A DNA stretch of 8,776 nt from Thermoleophilia bacterium (GCA_013362295.1 JABFWJ010000065.1:1-8776); one strand, 5' to 3'. Positions 1 through 6,539 are shown, counted from the stretch's first letter. The notes: generated by a model not told the origin, from the letters alone. A program made the numbers and translations.

Positions 1-549
1 GCTGGATGTCCAGCTACGACCTTCGAGCAGCATGAAGAACGTCAGGAAGATGATCGTGATCGTCGCGGCGATCAGGGTGATCACGCTCTTCGTCACGCTG
101 AGCGCAGCACCCGAGAGGCCGAGCACCTTCTTCGCCCCGCCGCTCTGCACCTGCTCGCGCACCTTCTCGACGACGTGGTACTTGCGCTCGAGAAACCCGA
201 GGCGCCCTCGCCCGTGCGTGAGGTCGTGCACGTAGTTCGGGGTCGCCTGGACGAAGCCGTTCACCTCGTCGATCAGCTTCGGCACGAAGCTTGCACCGAC
301 ACCGACGATCACGAGGAGCACGAGGACGTACGCGAGACCGATCGCAGGCGCACGGCTGAGTCTCGTGCGCCGCTCGATCGAGCCGACGAGCGGGTTCAGC
401 GCGAGCGCGAGGAAAAGCGCGATCACGACCCACGCGAGGACGTGCCGCGCGATCCAGATCACCTCGAGCGTGATCGCCACCACGATCACGATCAGGAGAA
501 TCTGGAGAATCGTGCGGGCGCGAAACTCGACCACGCGCTCGGGCGTCAT
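1..549 (-). CDS. AI-2E family transporter (PF01594), N-terminal part, cut by window edge
   Basis: Reading the minus strand from an ATG at 549 gives 183 open codons to base 1 with no stop, so the C-terminal half lies outside the window. The protein is an integral membrane permease-like protein of the AI-2E/PerM/TqsA (formerly UPF0118) family. Predicted membrane segments lie at about residues 14-34, 36-55, 69-88 and 155-175. Family hallmarks are 'ALNPLVGSIERR' (50-61) between segments 2 and 3, and 'FLTFFMLLEG' (168-177) in segment 4. Residues 89-150 form the usual long soluble loop. Members export small molecules such as autoinducer-2 or act in ion/pH homeostasis; the substrate here is unknown. 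An in-frame ATG at 561 would add four residues, and neither start has a clear Shine-Dalgarno. The gene is divergent from the hypothetical at 595. Family is confident; substrate is not predictable. Confidence 0.88.
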   Translation of the reverse strand, partial: MTPERVVEFRARTILQILLIVIVVAITLEVIWIARHVLAWVVIALFLALALNPLVGSIERRTRLSRAPAIGLAYVLVLLVIVGVGASFVPKLIDEVNGFVQATPNYVHDLTHGRGRLGFLERKYHVVEKVREQVQSGGAKKVLGLSGAALSVTKSVITLIAATITIIFLTFFMLLEGRSWTSS

Positions 550-582
550 GGCTGCCAGCATCGCGGCGCGGTCGGACGTTGT

Positions 583-588
583 TACGGT
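583..588 (+). promoter_or_regulatory. Candidate -10 hexamer (TACGGT) for a leaderless transcript
   Basis: TACGGT fits the TAnnnT pattern of actinobacterial -10 boxes and ends 6 bases before the GTG at 595. Transcription would therefore start at or next to the start codon. No convincing -35 element is visible. A hexamer of this degeneracy is common by chance, so this is tentative. Confidence 0.3.
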
Positions 589-594
589 GCGCGC

Positions 595-891
595 GTGAGC
601 CTCCGCACGTCGCCGATCGTCGAGCACGCCACGCTGCCGGGAGGCGGATTCGTCACGGTCTGGGTCGGCGTCCCCGACGATCCGTACTTCAACGACAAGA
701 GCGGGCTCACGACGGTCGACGTGCAGTTGCGCGAGGGCTCGTCCGTGCTCGCGAGCGTGTCGACCGTGCTCGACCCGGACCAGGACAACGAAGGTCTGCA
801 GCTCGCGGAGGAGGTGAGGGCCGCGCTGGAGTCGGGCGAGATCGGCCTGCACGCAGCCGAGCTCGAGCCGTTCGCCGATCGCCTCCGCTAG
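595..891 (+). CDS. Small hypothetical protein, 98 aa
   Basis: I do not recognise this family. The frame is open further upstream, but the GTG at 595 is the sensible start because everything before it overlaps the divergent transporter gene and reads as low-complexity Arg/Asp/His sequence. The product is soluble and acidic, without signal peptide or membrane segment. It begins with a probable beta-rich part: 'GGGFVTVWVGVPDDPYF' at 16-32, then 'TTVDVQLREGSSVLASVSTVLD' split over 39-60. A helical tail follows (67-81, then 85-98). No catalytic motif is evident. There is no Shine-Dalgarno; a TACGGT hexamer 6 bases upstream suggests a leaderless mRNA. Its TAG stop interlocks with that of the convergent phosphotransferase gene (shared CTAG, 888-891). 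Codon bias matches its neighbours, supporting a real gene. Confidence 0.65.
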   Translation: MSLRTSPIVEHATLPGGGFVTVWVGVPDDPYFNDKSGLTTVDVQLREGSSVLASVSTVLDPDQDNEGLQLAEEVRAALESGEIGLHAAELEPFADRLR

Positions 892-1754
892 AGGAGGTCG
901 TGGTCGAGCCAGTCGAGCGCGACGGCGAGCTGCCGGCGCTGCAGCTCGCGCACCGTCGTCGTCGCCGTCTCCGGCGGCGGTAGCCCCGCGACCCCGGCCC
1001 AGACGCCCGCCACGAACGCCGCGAGCGGGCCGGCGTCGTTCAGCCCGGCGTCGCTGAACACCTCCCACGGCGGCGGTCCGCCCTCGACGCGAAGGCTCGG
1101 AAGCCACGCCGCGATATCGAGCGCCGGGTTCGCGAGCGACGTCCAGTTCCAGTCCACGAGCACGGCTCGTTCGTCACGGAAGCAGAGGTTGTCGCTGCGC
1201 ACGTCCAGGTGGCAGACGCGGTCGCCGTCGACGGGCGCGGCTTCGGCGGCGGCGAGGATCGTCGGGAGCGCGCGGTCGAGCCAGGCGCGGTCGCGCAAGC
1301 CGAGGGAGAGGAACGGCCCCGGGTCGGACTCGACGATCCGCCAGCGGCCCCAGAGCTCCGGGAACGTCTGACGGGCCGGCGGGGTGTTCGGCGGCGGCGC
1401 CGACGCACCGAGCTCGTGAATCGACGCGAGCACCGCGTCCACGCGCGCCGCGTCCCAGCGCGGCGTCCAGTCGGCATCGCTCAGATCCTCGATCGCGAGC
1501 AGCGGGCGGACCCCGTCGTCGTCCCAGCCCTCGAGCCTCGGGATGAAGCTGCCGCCGAGGCTCGCGTACACCTCGTGCTCGCGCCGGAGCCAGCCCGCCA
1601 TGTTCTCCGCCTCGGCCGACTTGACGAAGACCCGGCGGCCGTCGGCGAGCGTCACGGCGAATCGGTCGGCGATCGAGTAGCCGCCCGGGCGCGCCTCGTA
1701 GCGCACCGGCCGCGCTCCGAGCGCGCGCTCGATCCGCTCGTCGAGCTCCTTCAC
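888..1754 (-). CDS. APH/choline-kinase-like phosphotransferase (PF01636), 288 aa
   Basis: A kinase-fold small-molecule phosphotransferase. Visible landmarks are the N-lobe Lys in 'VFVKS' (K45), a likely paired Glu in 'REHEVY' (E59 or E61), the catalytic loop 'CHLDVRSDNLCF' (H182, D184, N189) and the metal-binding Asp of 'LVDWNW' (D201). All core catalytic residues are present, so it should be active. The substrate cannot be read from sequence: the family includes aminoglycoside, choline, homoserine and fructosamine kinases, and a resistance role should not be assumed. The GTG at 1754 is the only reasonable start; an in-frame stop lies about 30 bases upstream. That GTG overlaps the TGA of the 25-codon GNAT-like fragment (GTGA), an arrangement typical of translational coupling. 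No Shine-Dalgarno is seen. The gene lies downstream of tRNA-Gly on the same strand and probably shares its transcript. Confidence 0.85.
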   Translation of the reverse strand: MKELDERIERALGARPVRYEARPGGYSIADRFAVTLADGRRVFVKSAEAENMAGWLRREHEVYASLGGSFIPRLEGWDDDGVRPLLAIEDLSDADWTPRWDAARVDAVLASIHELGASAPPPNTPPARQTFPELWGRWRIVESDPGPFLSLGLRDRAWLDRALPTILAAAEAAPVDGDRVCHLDVRSDNLCFRDERAVLVDWNWTSLANPALDIAAWLPSLRVEGGPPPWEVFSDAGLNDAGPLAAFVAGVWAGVAGLPPPETATTTVRELQRRQLAVALDWLDHDLL

Positions 1755-1828
1755 GTGCAGGCCGGCGCCGGCAGGCGCACATCACGCAGGGCCCGCCATT
1801 CGTCGGGACGCACTCGACGCACCTCCAT
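1751..1828 (-). pseudogene. 25-codon remnant resembling a GNAT acetyltransferase N-terminus (or coupled leader ORF)
   Basis: An ATG at 1828 opens a 25-codon frame ending in TGA at 1751-1753. Its first residues, 'MEVRRVRPDEWRALRDVRL', closely resemble the beta1-alpha1 start of GNAT N-acetyltransferases, where a continuation such as 'RALADAP' is usual. Here the reading continues as 'PAPACT' and stops, and no GNAT core (the acetyl-CoA loop QxxGxG/A) is found in any frame nearby. I infer the 5' stump of a GNAT gene whose remainder was deleted. The GC palindrome GCCGGCGCCGGC (1761-1772) lies near the presumed junction. The ATG is only two bases past the 3' end of tRNA-Gly, leaving no room for a ribosome site outside the tRNA. 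The TGA overlaps the phosphotransferase GTG, so the fragment might still serve as a coupled leader peptide. The GNAT resemblance is judged by eye. Confidence 0.5.
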
Positions 1829-1830
1829 CA

Positions 1831-1902
<72 letters not shown>

Positions 1903-1913
1903 CGTGCGCGATT

Positions 1914-1919
1914 AGCGTA
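1914..1919 (-). promoter_or_regulatory. Candidate -10 hexamer (TACGCT) for tRNA-Gly
   Basis: On the minus strand TACGCT sits 12 bases before the mature 5' end of tRNA-Gly, which would leave a short 5' leader for RNase P. No good -35 hexamer is seen at the expected spacing. If real, this promoter lies within or next to the start region of the divergent ctaG gene. Tentative. Confidence 0.25.
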
Positions 1920-1925
1920 GCCGCG

Positions 1926-2684
1926 GTGGTCTTCGCCCACGTGCAGTCGCCGTACGCCTGGCAGGCGGACGTCGATACGACGGTCGTCGTCCCGGCGCTC
2001 TCGTTGCTCTATCTGTACGCCGTCGGCCGCTTCGGTGCGCCGCGTTGGCGGATCGTCTGCTTTGCGGTCGCGATGCTGCTGCTCGCGGTCGCGTTCTGGA
2101 CGCCGCTCCACCACCTCGGCCTCCACTACCTGTTGACTGCGCACCTGCTTCAGAACGTGATCCTTGCGGAGTGGGCCCCGCTGTTCGCGGTGCTCGGCGT
2201 GTCGGCGCCGATGGCGGCCGCGCTCGCGCGACGGAGCGCCTGGCGCGTCGCCACGCATCCGGCCGTCACGCTGCCGCTCTGGCTCGCCGACTACTTCTTC
2301 TGGCATATCCCGCTCGTATACGACGCGGCGCTCCGGCACCAGAGCTGGCTCATCCACGTCGAGCATGCCTGCTACTTCGCAACCGGGATTCTGATGTGGT
2401 GGCCGCTGCTGCAGGACGTTCCGCGGCGGCTCGAATCGGGCGTGCGTGCTGCGTACGCGTTCGCCGCATTCGTGCTCGCTGCGCCGCTCGGACTGCTCTT
2501 CGCGCTCCTGCCGAAGCCGGCGTACGCGTTCTATGTCGCGGCCCGGCCGCGCGTGTGGGGACTGTCCGCGCTCGCCGACCAGGAGATCGCCGGTGTCACG
2601 ATGGCGAGCGAACAGGCGGTCGTGCTGTTCGTCGTCTTCTGCTACTGGTTCCGGCGCTTCCTCGACGAGGAGGGCGCTACTTGA
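1926..2684 (+). CDS. ctaG: CtaG family cytochrome c oxidase assembly protein (caa3_CtaG)
   Basis: A polytopic membrane protein of the caa3-type CtaG family, which helps deliver copper or assemble the haem-copper oxidase; it is unrelated to the mitochondrial Cox11-type CtaG. With the GTG at 1926 (252 aa), membrane segments fall at about 21-35, 43-61, 70-92, 114-131, 143-162, 176-194 and 228-243, the seven typical of the family. Diagnostic motifs are 'TAHLLQNVILAEWAPLF' (71-87), 'WHIPLVYDAAL' (126-136), 'HVEHACYF' (144-151), 'MWWPLLQ' (157-163) and 'ADQEIAGVTM' (217-226); the His residues are candidate metal ligands. The start is uncertain: the frame opens with a TTG at 1887 inside tRNA-Gly, and GTGs at 1926 and 1941 are better candidates, without a clear Shine-Dalgarno. 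No oxidase subunit genes are in the window. The end overlaps the convergent lipoprotein gene by 8 bases. Confidence 0.85.
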   Translation: MVFAHVQSPYAWQADVDTTVVVPALSLLYLYAVGRFGAPRWRIVCFAVAMLLLAVAFWTPLHHLGLHYLLTAHLLQNVILAEWAPLFAVLGVSAPMAAALARRSAWRVATHPAVTLPLWLADYFFWHIPLVYDAALRHQSWLIHVEHACYFATGILMWWPLLQDVPRRLESGVRAAYAFAAFVLAAPLGLLFALLPKPAYAFYVAARPRVWGLSALADQEIAGVTMASEQAVVLFVVFCYWFRRFLDEEGAT

Positions 2685-3060
2685 GGCAGTTCTGAATCGT
2701 CGCGAGGTCCTCGTCGCTCGGGTGCGTGCGGTACAGGATCACCGTGTTCTTGTCCTGGCGGATGATGTCCTCGATGCCGACGTTCTTCGCCCTGAAACGG
2801 TGGTACGCCTCGTTGATGTTGTCCGCGTCGCCGACCGACTCGCCGAACACGACCGTCGCGGCGTTCTGCGGCATCTTCACGTGCAGTGCGCCGCCGGTCG
2901 CGGTGCTGGCGACGAAGTCGAGCTTCCGGTCGAGCTTCACCTCGCGGTTCTTCAGGAGGCACGACCGCGTCTTCGCAAGCGTGTGCAGGCTCGCCCCGCT
3001 TCCGCCGCCGCAGGCGGTGAGTGCGAGGGCGAGCGCTGCGATGAGCGCGACGCGCGTCAC
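2677..3060 (-). CDS. Small predicted lipoprotein of unknown function, 127 aa
   Basis: The product starts with a signal peptide ('MTRVALIAALALAL') ending in the lipobox L-T-A-C with the lipidated Cys at residue 17, followed by a Gly/Ser-rich linker (18-23). It should be anchored to the outer face of the membrane. The mature part is small, mixed alpha/beta and contains two further Cys residues, in 'RSCLLK' near residue 34 and 'QNCLK' at the C-terminus, which could form a disulphide closing the domain. The segment around residues 77-110 ('GDADNINEAYHRF', then 'TVILYRTHPSDED') suggests a small compact fold, but I do not recognise a family. The start is GTG at 3060. A TACACT hexamer 8 bases upstream suggests a nearly leaderless mRNA. 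Its TAG stop lies inside the end of the convergent ctaG gene. It is divergent from the M29 peptidase gene. Confidence 0.8.
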   Translation of the reverse strand: MTRVALIAALALALTACGGGSGASLHTLAKTRSCLLKNREVKLDRKLDFVASTATGGALHVKMPQNAATVVFGESVGDADNINEAYHRFRAKNVGIEDIIRQDKNTVILYRTHPSDEDLATIQNCLK

Positions 3061-3068
3061 GGCGCGTC

Positions 3069-3074
3069 AGTGTA
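3069..3074 (-). promoter_or_regulatory. Candidate -10 hexamer (TACACT) for the lipoprotein gene
   Basis: TACACT on the minus strand ends 8 bases before the GTG at 3060, placing the transcription start within a base or two of the start codon. No clear -35 element. It pairs with a similar element for the divergent M29 gene 33 bases away. Confidence 0.35.
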
Positions 3075-3106
3075 CGGGTCGATTCGGCCGCGCACCCGGG
3101 CCTCGC

Positions 3107-3112
3107 TATCGT
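3107..3112 (+). promoter_or_regulatory. Candidate -10 hexamer (TATCGT) for the M29 peptidase gene
   Basis: TATCGT ends 9 bases before the GTG at 3122, consistent with a leaderless or nearly leaderless transcript. A weak TTCGGC at 3083-3088 is 18 bases upstream of the hexamer and could be a poor -35. Tentative. Confidence 0.35.
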
Positions 3113-3121
3113 CTCTCGGTC

Positions 3122-4333
3122 GTGTCGGGAGCGGACGGAAGACTCGAGGCCTACGCGCGGCTCGCCGTCCAGGTGGGCCTGAATCTGCAGCGCGGGCAGA
3201 CGCTCGGCATCAACGCCCTCATCGAGCACGCGCCGCTCGTCCGCGCGATCACGCGTCAGGCATACGAAGCCGGCGCTGAATACGTCGACGTCCTCTACTC
3301 CGACCAGCACGTGCGTCGCGCGCACATCGAGCACGCCGACGACGAAAAGCTCGGTTATTCGCCGCCGTGGCTCGTGCGCCGGCTGCGCGAGTTCGGGGAG
3401 CGCGGCGGCGCGCTCTGCGCGATCACGGGGAATCCGGAGCCGGAGCTGTTCTCCGACCTCGACGGCGGGCGCGTGGGCAAGTCGCGCATGCGCGAGGTCG
3501 CCGAGGCCTCGCTCGAGCTGACCGACGGGCTCTGCAACTGGACGATCGTCGCCTACCCGAACGAGGGCTGGGCGGAGACCGTGCTCGGCGAGCCCGACGT
3601 GGAGCGGCTGTGGGACGCCGTCGCGCAGGCGGTGCGGCTCGACCAGCCCGATCCCGTCGCCGCCTGGCGCGAGCACATCGACCGGTTGCAGCGGCGCGCG
3701 CGCTCCTTGAACGAGCGCCGCTTCGATCACCTGCGGTACCGCGGCCCCGGAACGGACTTGACGGTCGGGTTGCATCGCGAGTCGGAATGGCAGGCGGCGC
3801 TCGACGAGTCGATCGGCATCGAGCACGTGGCGAACATGCCGACGGAGGAGGTGTTCACGACGCCGGACTGGCGGCGGACCGAGGGCACCGTGCGCTCGAC
3901 GCTGCCGCTGCAGATCCAGGGCAACATCGTGCGCGGGCTCGAGGTGCGCTTCGACGCCGGCTGCGCCGTCGAGGTGAAGGCCGCGACCGGCGAGGAGGTC
4001 ATGCGCACGCACGTCGCAACCGACGACGGAGCCGCGCGGCTCGGAGAGGTGGCGCTCGTCGACGGGCATTCGGCGGTCGGCAAGACCGGGCTCGTCTTCT
4101 ACGACACCCTCTTCGACGAGAACGCGTCGTCTCACATCGCGCTCGGCGCAGCGATCGTGCAAGCCGTTGCTTGGGCGCACGAGCTCTCGGCCGACGAGCG
4201 CGTCGAACGCGGCGTCAACCATTCGTCGATCCACACGGACTTCATGATCGGCTCGAACGAGCTCGAGGTCGACGGGGTGACGTCGACCGGCGAAGCCGTC
4301 CCGATCCTCCGCGGCGGCGACTGGCAGCTCTGA
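3122..4333 (+). CDS. Peptidase family M29 aminopeptidase (AmpS/PepS-like), 403 aa
   Basis: A cytoplasmic, dinuclear-metal exopeptidase that removes N-terminal residues from peptides. The GTG at 3122 gives 403 aa, normal for M29, and an N-terminus ('LEAYARLAVQVGLNLQRGQ') like other family members. Expected metal ligands are visible: Glu in 'NMPTEEVFTTPD' (E243), Glu in 'LGEVALVD' (E309), Glu in 'FDENASSHIALG' (E333), His338 in the same motif, and His371 and Asp373 in 'SIHTDFMIGS'. Spacings 243-309 and 309-338 match, as I remember them, those of the Thermus and Staphylococcus enzymes. One oddity: the Tyr normally seven residues after His338 ('HIALGxAY') is Ile345 here, so catalytic efficiency or specificity may differ. 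The gene is divergent from the lipoprotein gene and convergent on tRNA-Pro, 17 bases from its 3' end. Confidence 0.9.
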   Translation: MSGADGRLEAYARLAVQVGLNLQRGQTLGINALIEHAPLVRAITRQAYEAGAEYVDVLYSDQHVRRAHIEHADDEKLGYSPPWLVRRLREFGERGGALCAITGNPEPELFSDLDGGRVGKSRMREVAEASLELTDGLCNWTIVAYPNEGWAETVLGEPDVERLWDAVAQAVRLDQPDPVAAWREHIDRLQRRARSLNERRFDHLRYRGPGTDLTVGLHRESEWQAALDESIGIEHVANMPTEEVFTTPDWRRTEGTVRSTLPLQIQGNIVRGLEVRFDAGCAVEVKAATGEEVMRTHVATDDGAARLGEVALVDGHSAVGKTGLVFYDTLFDENASSHIALGAAIVQAVAWAHELSADERVERGVNHSSIHTDFMIGSNELEVDGVTSTGEAVPILRGGDWQL

Positions 4334-4350
4334 CGAACGGCTCTGCGGAG

Positions 4351-4424
4351 TCGGGACGGTCGGATTCGAACCGACGGCTTCTGCCTCCCAAAGGCAGCGC
4401 TCTACCAGGCTGAGCTACGTCCCG
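4351..4424 (-). tRNA. tRNA-Pro(UGG)
   Basis: A full cloverleaf folds on the minus strand: acceptor CGGGACG/CGTCCCG with the C1-G72 pair typical of bacterial tRNA-Pro, D-arm GCTC/GAGC, anticodon stem CTGCC/GGCAG with loop TTTGGGA (anticodon TGG, G37), 5-base variable loop, and T-arm GTCGG/CCGAC with loop TTCGAAT. The discriminator is A. Length is 74 nt and the 3' CCA is not encoded. It follows the patatin-like gene on the same strand with one base between the TGA stop and the tRNA 5' end, so the two are very probably on one transcript unless a promoter lies inside the patatin gene. Confidence 0.97.
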
Positions 4425-4425
4425 T

Positions 4426-5574
4426 TCACCAGGCAGTGTAGGGGCCGGTTGCGTCGTCGACTGCGATCGCCGAGAGCTCGGCGTCGGCGAGCTCCCAGCC
4501 GCGGCGGATCAGCGCCCGCTTTGCCTCCGCCGACCAGCGCGGCTGGTTACGGAGACCCGCCTCGAGACCGACCCCCTCCATCGACCCGCGGACGACGATC
4601 CGGGGGACGATCCGCTCTTGCCGGAACGGGAAGTCGGCGGCGGCGAAGCGGGCTTCGACGGCGGCGCGTAACCGGCGATCCTCGACGAGGTCGAGCACAT
4701 CGCGCCGCAGGGAGCGCAGCTCGCGCAGCGACTGATCGATCGCAGATGCCACACGCTCCTCACTGTGCGTGTTGCGCCGGATTGTGACGCGCGCAAGCCG
4801 CACGATCATGTCGCCGAGGTGCGCCGGCTCACCGCGCGCCGCGCGCGCCTCGGCGTCGTCGATCTCGGAGAGGAACGCGCGAATCGGGGGGATCTTGCGA
4901 AAGCGCATCAGCCGCTTGCGCAACGGCTGGAGCGCGGCGACGCCGAGCCGCGGGTAGCGCGGCAGGTACCGGAAGGCGACGATCAACTCGACCGCCGCAT
5001 GGTCGTAGGCGTGCGCGAGCGGAAAGTTGCGCACCCACGCACCGTCGGTCGCGACCCTGTCGCCGACGCGCACCGGCATCACGAGCGCCGACACGGCGGC
5101 GGAGGCGAGCACCGCCTGGGCGAGCTCCTCGGGCGGTGTCGTGCGCGACGAATAGACGAGCTCGTAGCCGAGCTCCGGCTCGGACTCGTCGGAGAGATCG
5201 GTCGCGACCACCACGAGCTCGACCTCTGCCCGCGTGAGCTCCTGCGCGACGCCGGTCATGCCGCCGAACCAGTCGTCGATCGTCTTCGGCAGCGCGTAGT
5301 CGTGCAGCCCGAGGAAGGGCAGGCGCCAGAGGCGGTTCGGGCGGAACGTCTGCTCGGGCTGGAGCTCCATGAGAAACGCCTCGAGATCCTCCAGCCGGTC
5401 GAGGGCCGCCATCGCACCGCTCAGCGCCCCGGACGACGTGCCGAAGATCACCCCGATGCGGGGCCAGAGCACGCTCTCGCGCAGGCGCTGCAGGAATCCG
5501 ACCTCCATCATCACGCCGTTCACACCGCCCCCCGAGAGCACCACACCGACGTCCCGCTGCGCATTCACGCTCAC
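4426..5574 (-). CDS. Patatin-like phospholipase family protein, 382 aa
   Basis: A Ser-Asp dyad acyl hydrolase of the patatin family (PF01734), acting on lipids or acyl esters. The N-terminal domain carries the oxyanion-hole glycine run 'LSGGGVNGV' (13-21; GGGxxG with Asn where Arg is frequent), the nucleophile elbow 'GTSSGA' (45-50, Ser47) and the dyad Asp in 'TDGAWVRN' (Asp177; 'DGA' form). The patatin core ends near residue 200. The C-terminal 180 residues are helical and charged, with no membrane segment and no recognised domain. The GTG at 5574 is given as start; GTG at 5568 is equally possible and would fit a leaderless mRNA from the TACCTT at 5575-5580. It is divergent from the EamA gene across 20 bases, and its stop is one base before tRNA-Pro. 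Substrate unknown. Confidence 0.88.
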   Translation of the reverse strand: MSVNAQRDVGVVLSGGGVNGVMMEVGFLQRLRESVLWPRIGVIFGTSSGALSGAMAALDRLEDLEAFLMELQPEQTFRPNRLWRLPFLGLHDYALPKTIDDWFGGMTGVAQELTRAEVELVVVATDLSDESEPELGYELVYSSRTTPPEELAQAVLASAAVSALVMPVRVGDRVATDGAWVRNFPLAHAYDHAAVELIVAFRYLPRYPRLGVAALQPLRKRLMRFRKIPPIRAFLSEIDDAEARAARGEPAHLGDMIVRLARVTIRRNTHSEERVASAIDQSLRELRSLRRDVLDLVEDRRLRAAVEARFAAADFPFRQERIVPRIVVRGSMEGVGLEAGLRNQPRWSAEAKRALIRRGWELADAELSAIAVDDATGPYTAW

Positions 5575-5584
5575 AAGGTACGTT
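5575..5584. promoter_or_regulatory. Candidate bidirectional promoter: interlocked -10 hexamers for patatin and EamA genes
   Basis: AAGGTACGTT contains TACGTT on the plus strand (5579-5584) and TACCTT on the minus strand (5575-5580); both fit TAnnnT and share the central TA. The plus hexamer ends 10 bases before the EamA TTG (5595). The minus hexamer ends 6 bases before GTG 5568, an alternative patatin start. The whole gap between the two genes is 20 bases, so any local promoters for both must overlap. No good -35 box is seen on either side. Confidence 0.4.
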
Positions 5585-5594
5585 CGCCGGTCAG

Positions 5595-6539
5595 TTGACT
5601 GAAGCGCCGTTCCCCGTCCAACCAGCCCACCGCAGGCATCCGCGCCTCGGCTACCTGATGGCCTCGGTCGCCGCCGTGCTCTGGGGCCTCAACGGCGGCG
5701 TCTCGAAGACGATCCTCGCGTCGGGCCTCTCGCCGGAGCGGCTGGCGCAGGTCCGCTCGCTCGGAGCGGCGCTCGCCCTCGTCGCCGTCCTCGCCGTCGT
5801 CGCTCCGGGCCGTCTTCGGCTCACGCGACGCGAGTTGCCCTTCATCCTCACGTTCGGGATCGCGGGCCTCGCGTTCGTGCAGTGGTTCTACTTCCTGGCG
5901 CTCCACCGGCTCGCAATCGGCGTCGCTCTGCTGATCGAGTATCTCGCGCCGCTCCTCGTCGCGCTGTGGGCGCGCTTCTTCTACAAGGAGACGGTCCGCC
6001 GGCGGATCTGGGTCGCACTCGGGCTCTCGCTGGCCGGCCTGGCCCTGATCGTGAACGTCTTCGGGGGCACCTCCCTCTCCACCGCGGGCGTGCTCTTCGC
6101 CCTCGCCGGTGCTTTCGCCTACGCGACGTACGTCCTCCTCGCCGAGCACGTGGTCGGTAACCGGGATCCCGTCTCGCTGCTCGCGTGGGGCTTTCTCTTC
6201 GCGTCCGTCTTCTGGGCGGTCCTCGATCCGTGGTGGTCGTTCCCCACGCACCTGCTCACCCGGACCACGTCGCTGCAGGGGAACCTCGACGCCTGGCACC
6301 TGCCCGTCTGGCTCCTCGCCGCCCTGATGATCCTCGTGGGGACGGTCGCGCCGTTCTTCCTCCTGATCAGCGCGTTGCGGCACCTCCCGGCGACACGCGT
6401 CGGGATCGTGGCGATGCTCGAGCCGGTCGTCGGCGCGCTCGTCGGCTGGGCCTGGCTCTCCGAGTCGCTCGGCGGCGGACAGTTGGCGGGCGCGGCCGTC
6501 GTGCTCGCCGCGATCGGCCTCGCGCAGACGGCGCGCTAG
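5595..6539 (+). CDS. EamA family (DMT superfamily) transporter, 314 aa
   Basis: An inner-membrane transporter of the drug/metabolite superfamily with the usual tandem pair of EamA domains (about residues 18-154 and 163-310), each of five predicted helices. Characteristic stretches are 'ASVAAVLWGLNGGVSKTIL' in helix 1, 'LIEYLAPLLVALWARFFYKE' at the end of the first repeat, and 'AMLEPVVGALVGWAWLSESL' at the matching place in the second. Such proteins export amino acids, metabolites or drugs; the substrate is not predictable. TTG at 5595 is the best start because the next candidate, ATG 5658, would cut into helix 1. The first 18 residues are a hydrophilic, His/Arg/Pro-rich cytoplasmic tail. The gene is divergent from the patatin gene, with which it may share a promoter region, and is followed by the CAP gene after 75 bases. 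Confidence 0.88.
   Translation: MTEAPFPVQPAHRRHPRLGYLMASVAAVLWGLNGGVSKTILASGLSPERLAQVRSLGAALALVAVLAVVAPGRLRLTRRELPFILTFGIAGLAFVQWFYFLALHRLAIGVALLIEYLAPLLVALWARFFYKETVRRRIWVALGLSLAGLALIVNVFGGTSLSTAGVLFALAGAFAYATYVLLAEHVVGNRDPVSLLAWGFLFASVFWAVLDPWWSFPTHLLTRTTSLQGNLDAWHLPVWLLAALMILVGTVAPFFLLISALRHLPATRVGIVAMLEPVVGALVGWAWLSESLGGGQLAGAAVVLAAIGLAQTAR

Noticed and set aside
1..14. Short palindrome GCTGGA-TG-TCCAGC at the window edge, possible terminator or operator.
   Set aside because: It lies within the coding frame of the AI-2E transporter, translates normally there (SWTSS region), and has no T-run.
14..433. Minus-strand open frame rich in Arg, Ala and Asp.
   Set aside because: Low-complexity composition and wrong codon-position bias; it is a shadow of the transporter, whose own frame shows clear membrane segments and family motifs.
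888..1754. Phosphotransferase as an antibiotic resistance gene.
   Set aside because: The APH fold is shared with choline, homoserine and many other small-molecule kinases; nothing in the sequence or neighbourhood points to aminoglycosides.
2642..4234. Long minus-strand open frame opposite the M29 gene (530 codons).
   Set aside because: GC-driven antisense frame: Arg/His/Val/Asp-rich without any domain, opposite two genes with clear families.
4307..4350. CTCCGC/GCGGAG inverted repeat as a terminator for tRNA-Pro or the M29 gene.
   Set aside because: Six-base arms with a 32-base loop, the left arm inside the M29 coding region; too weak to call.
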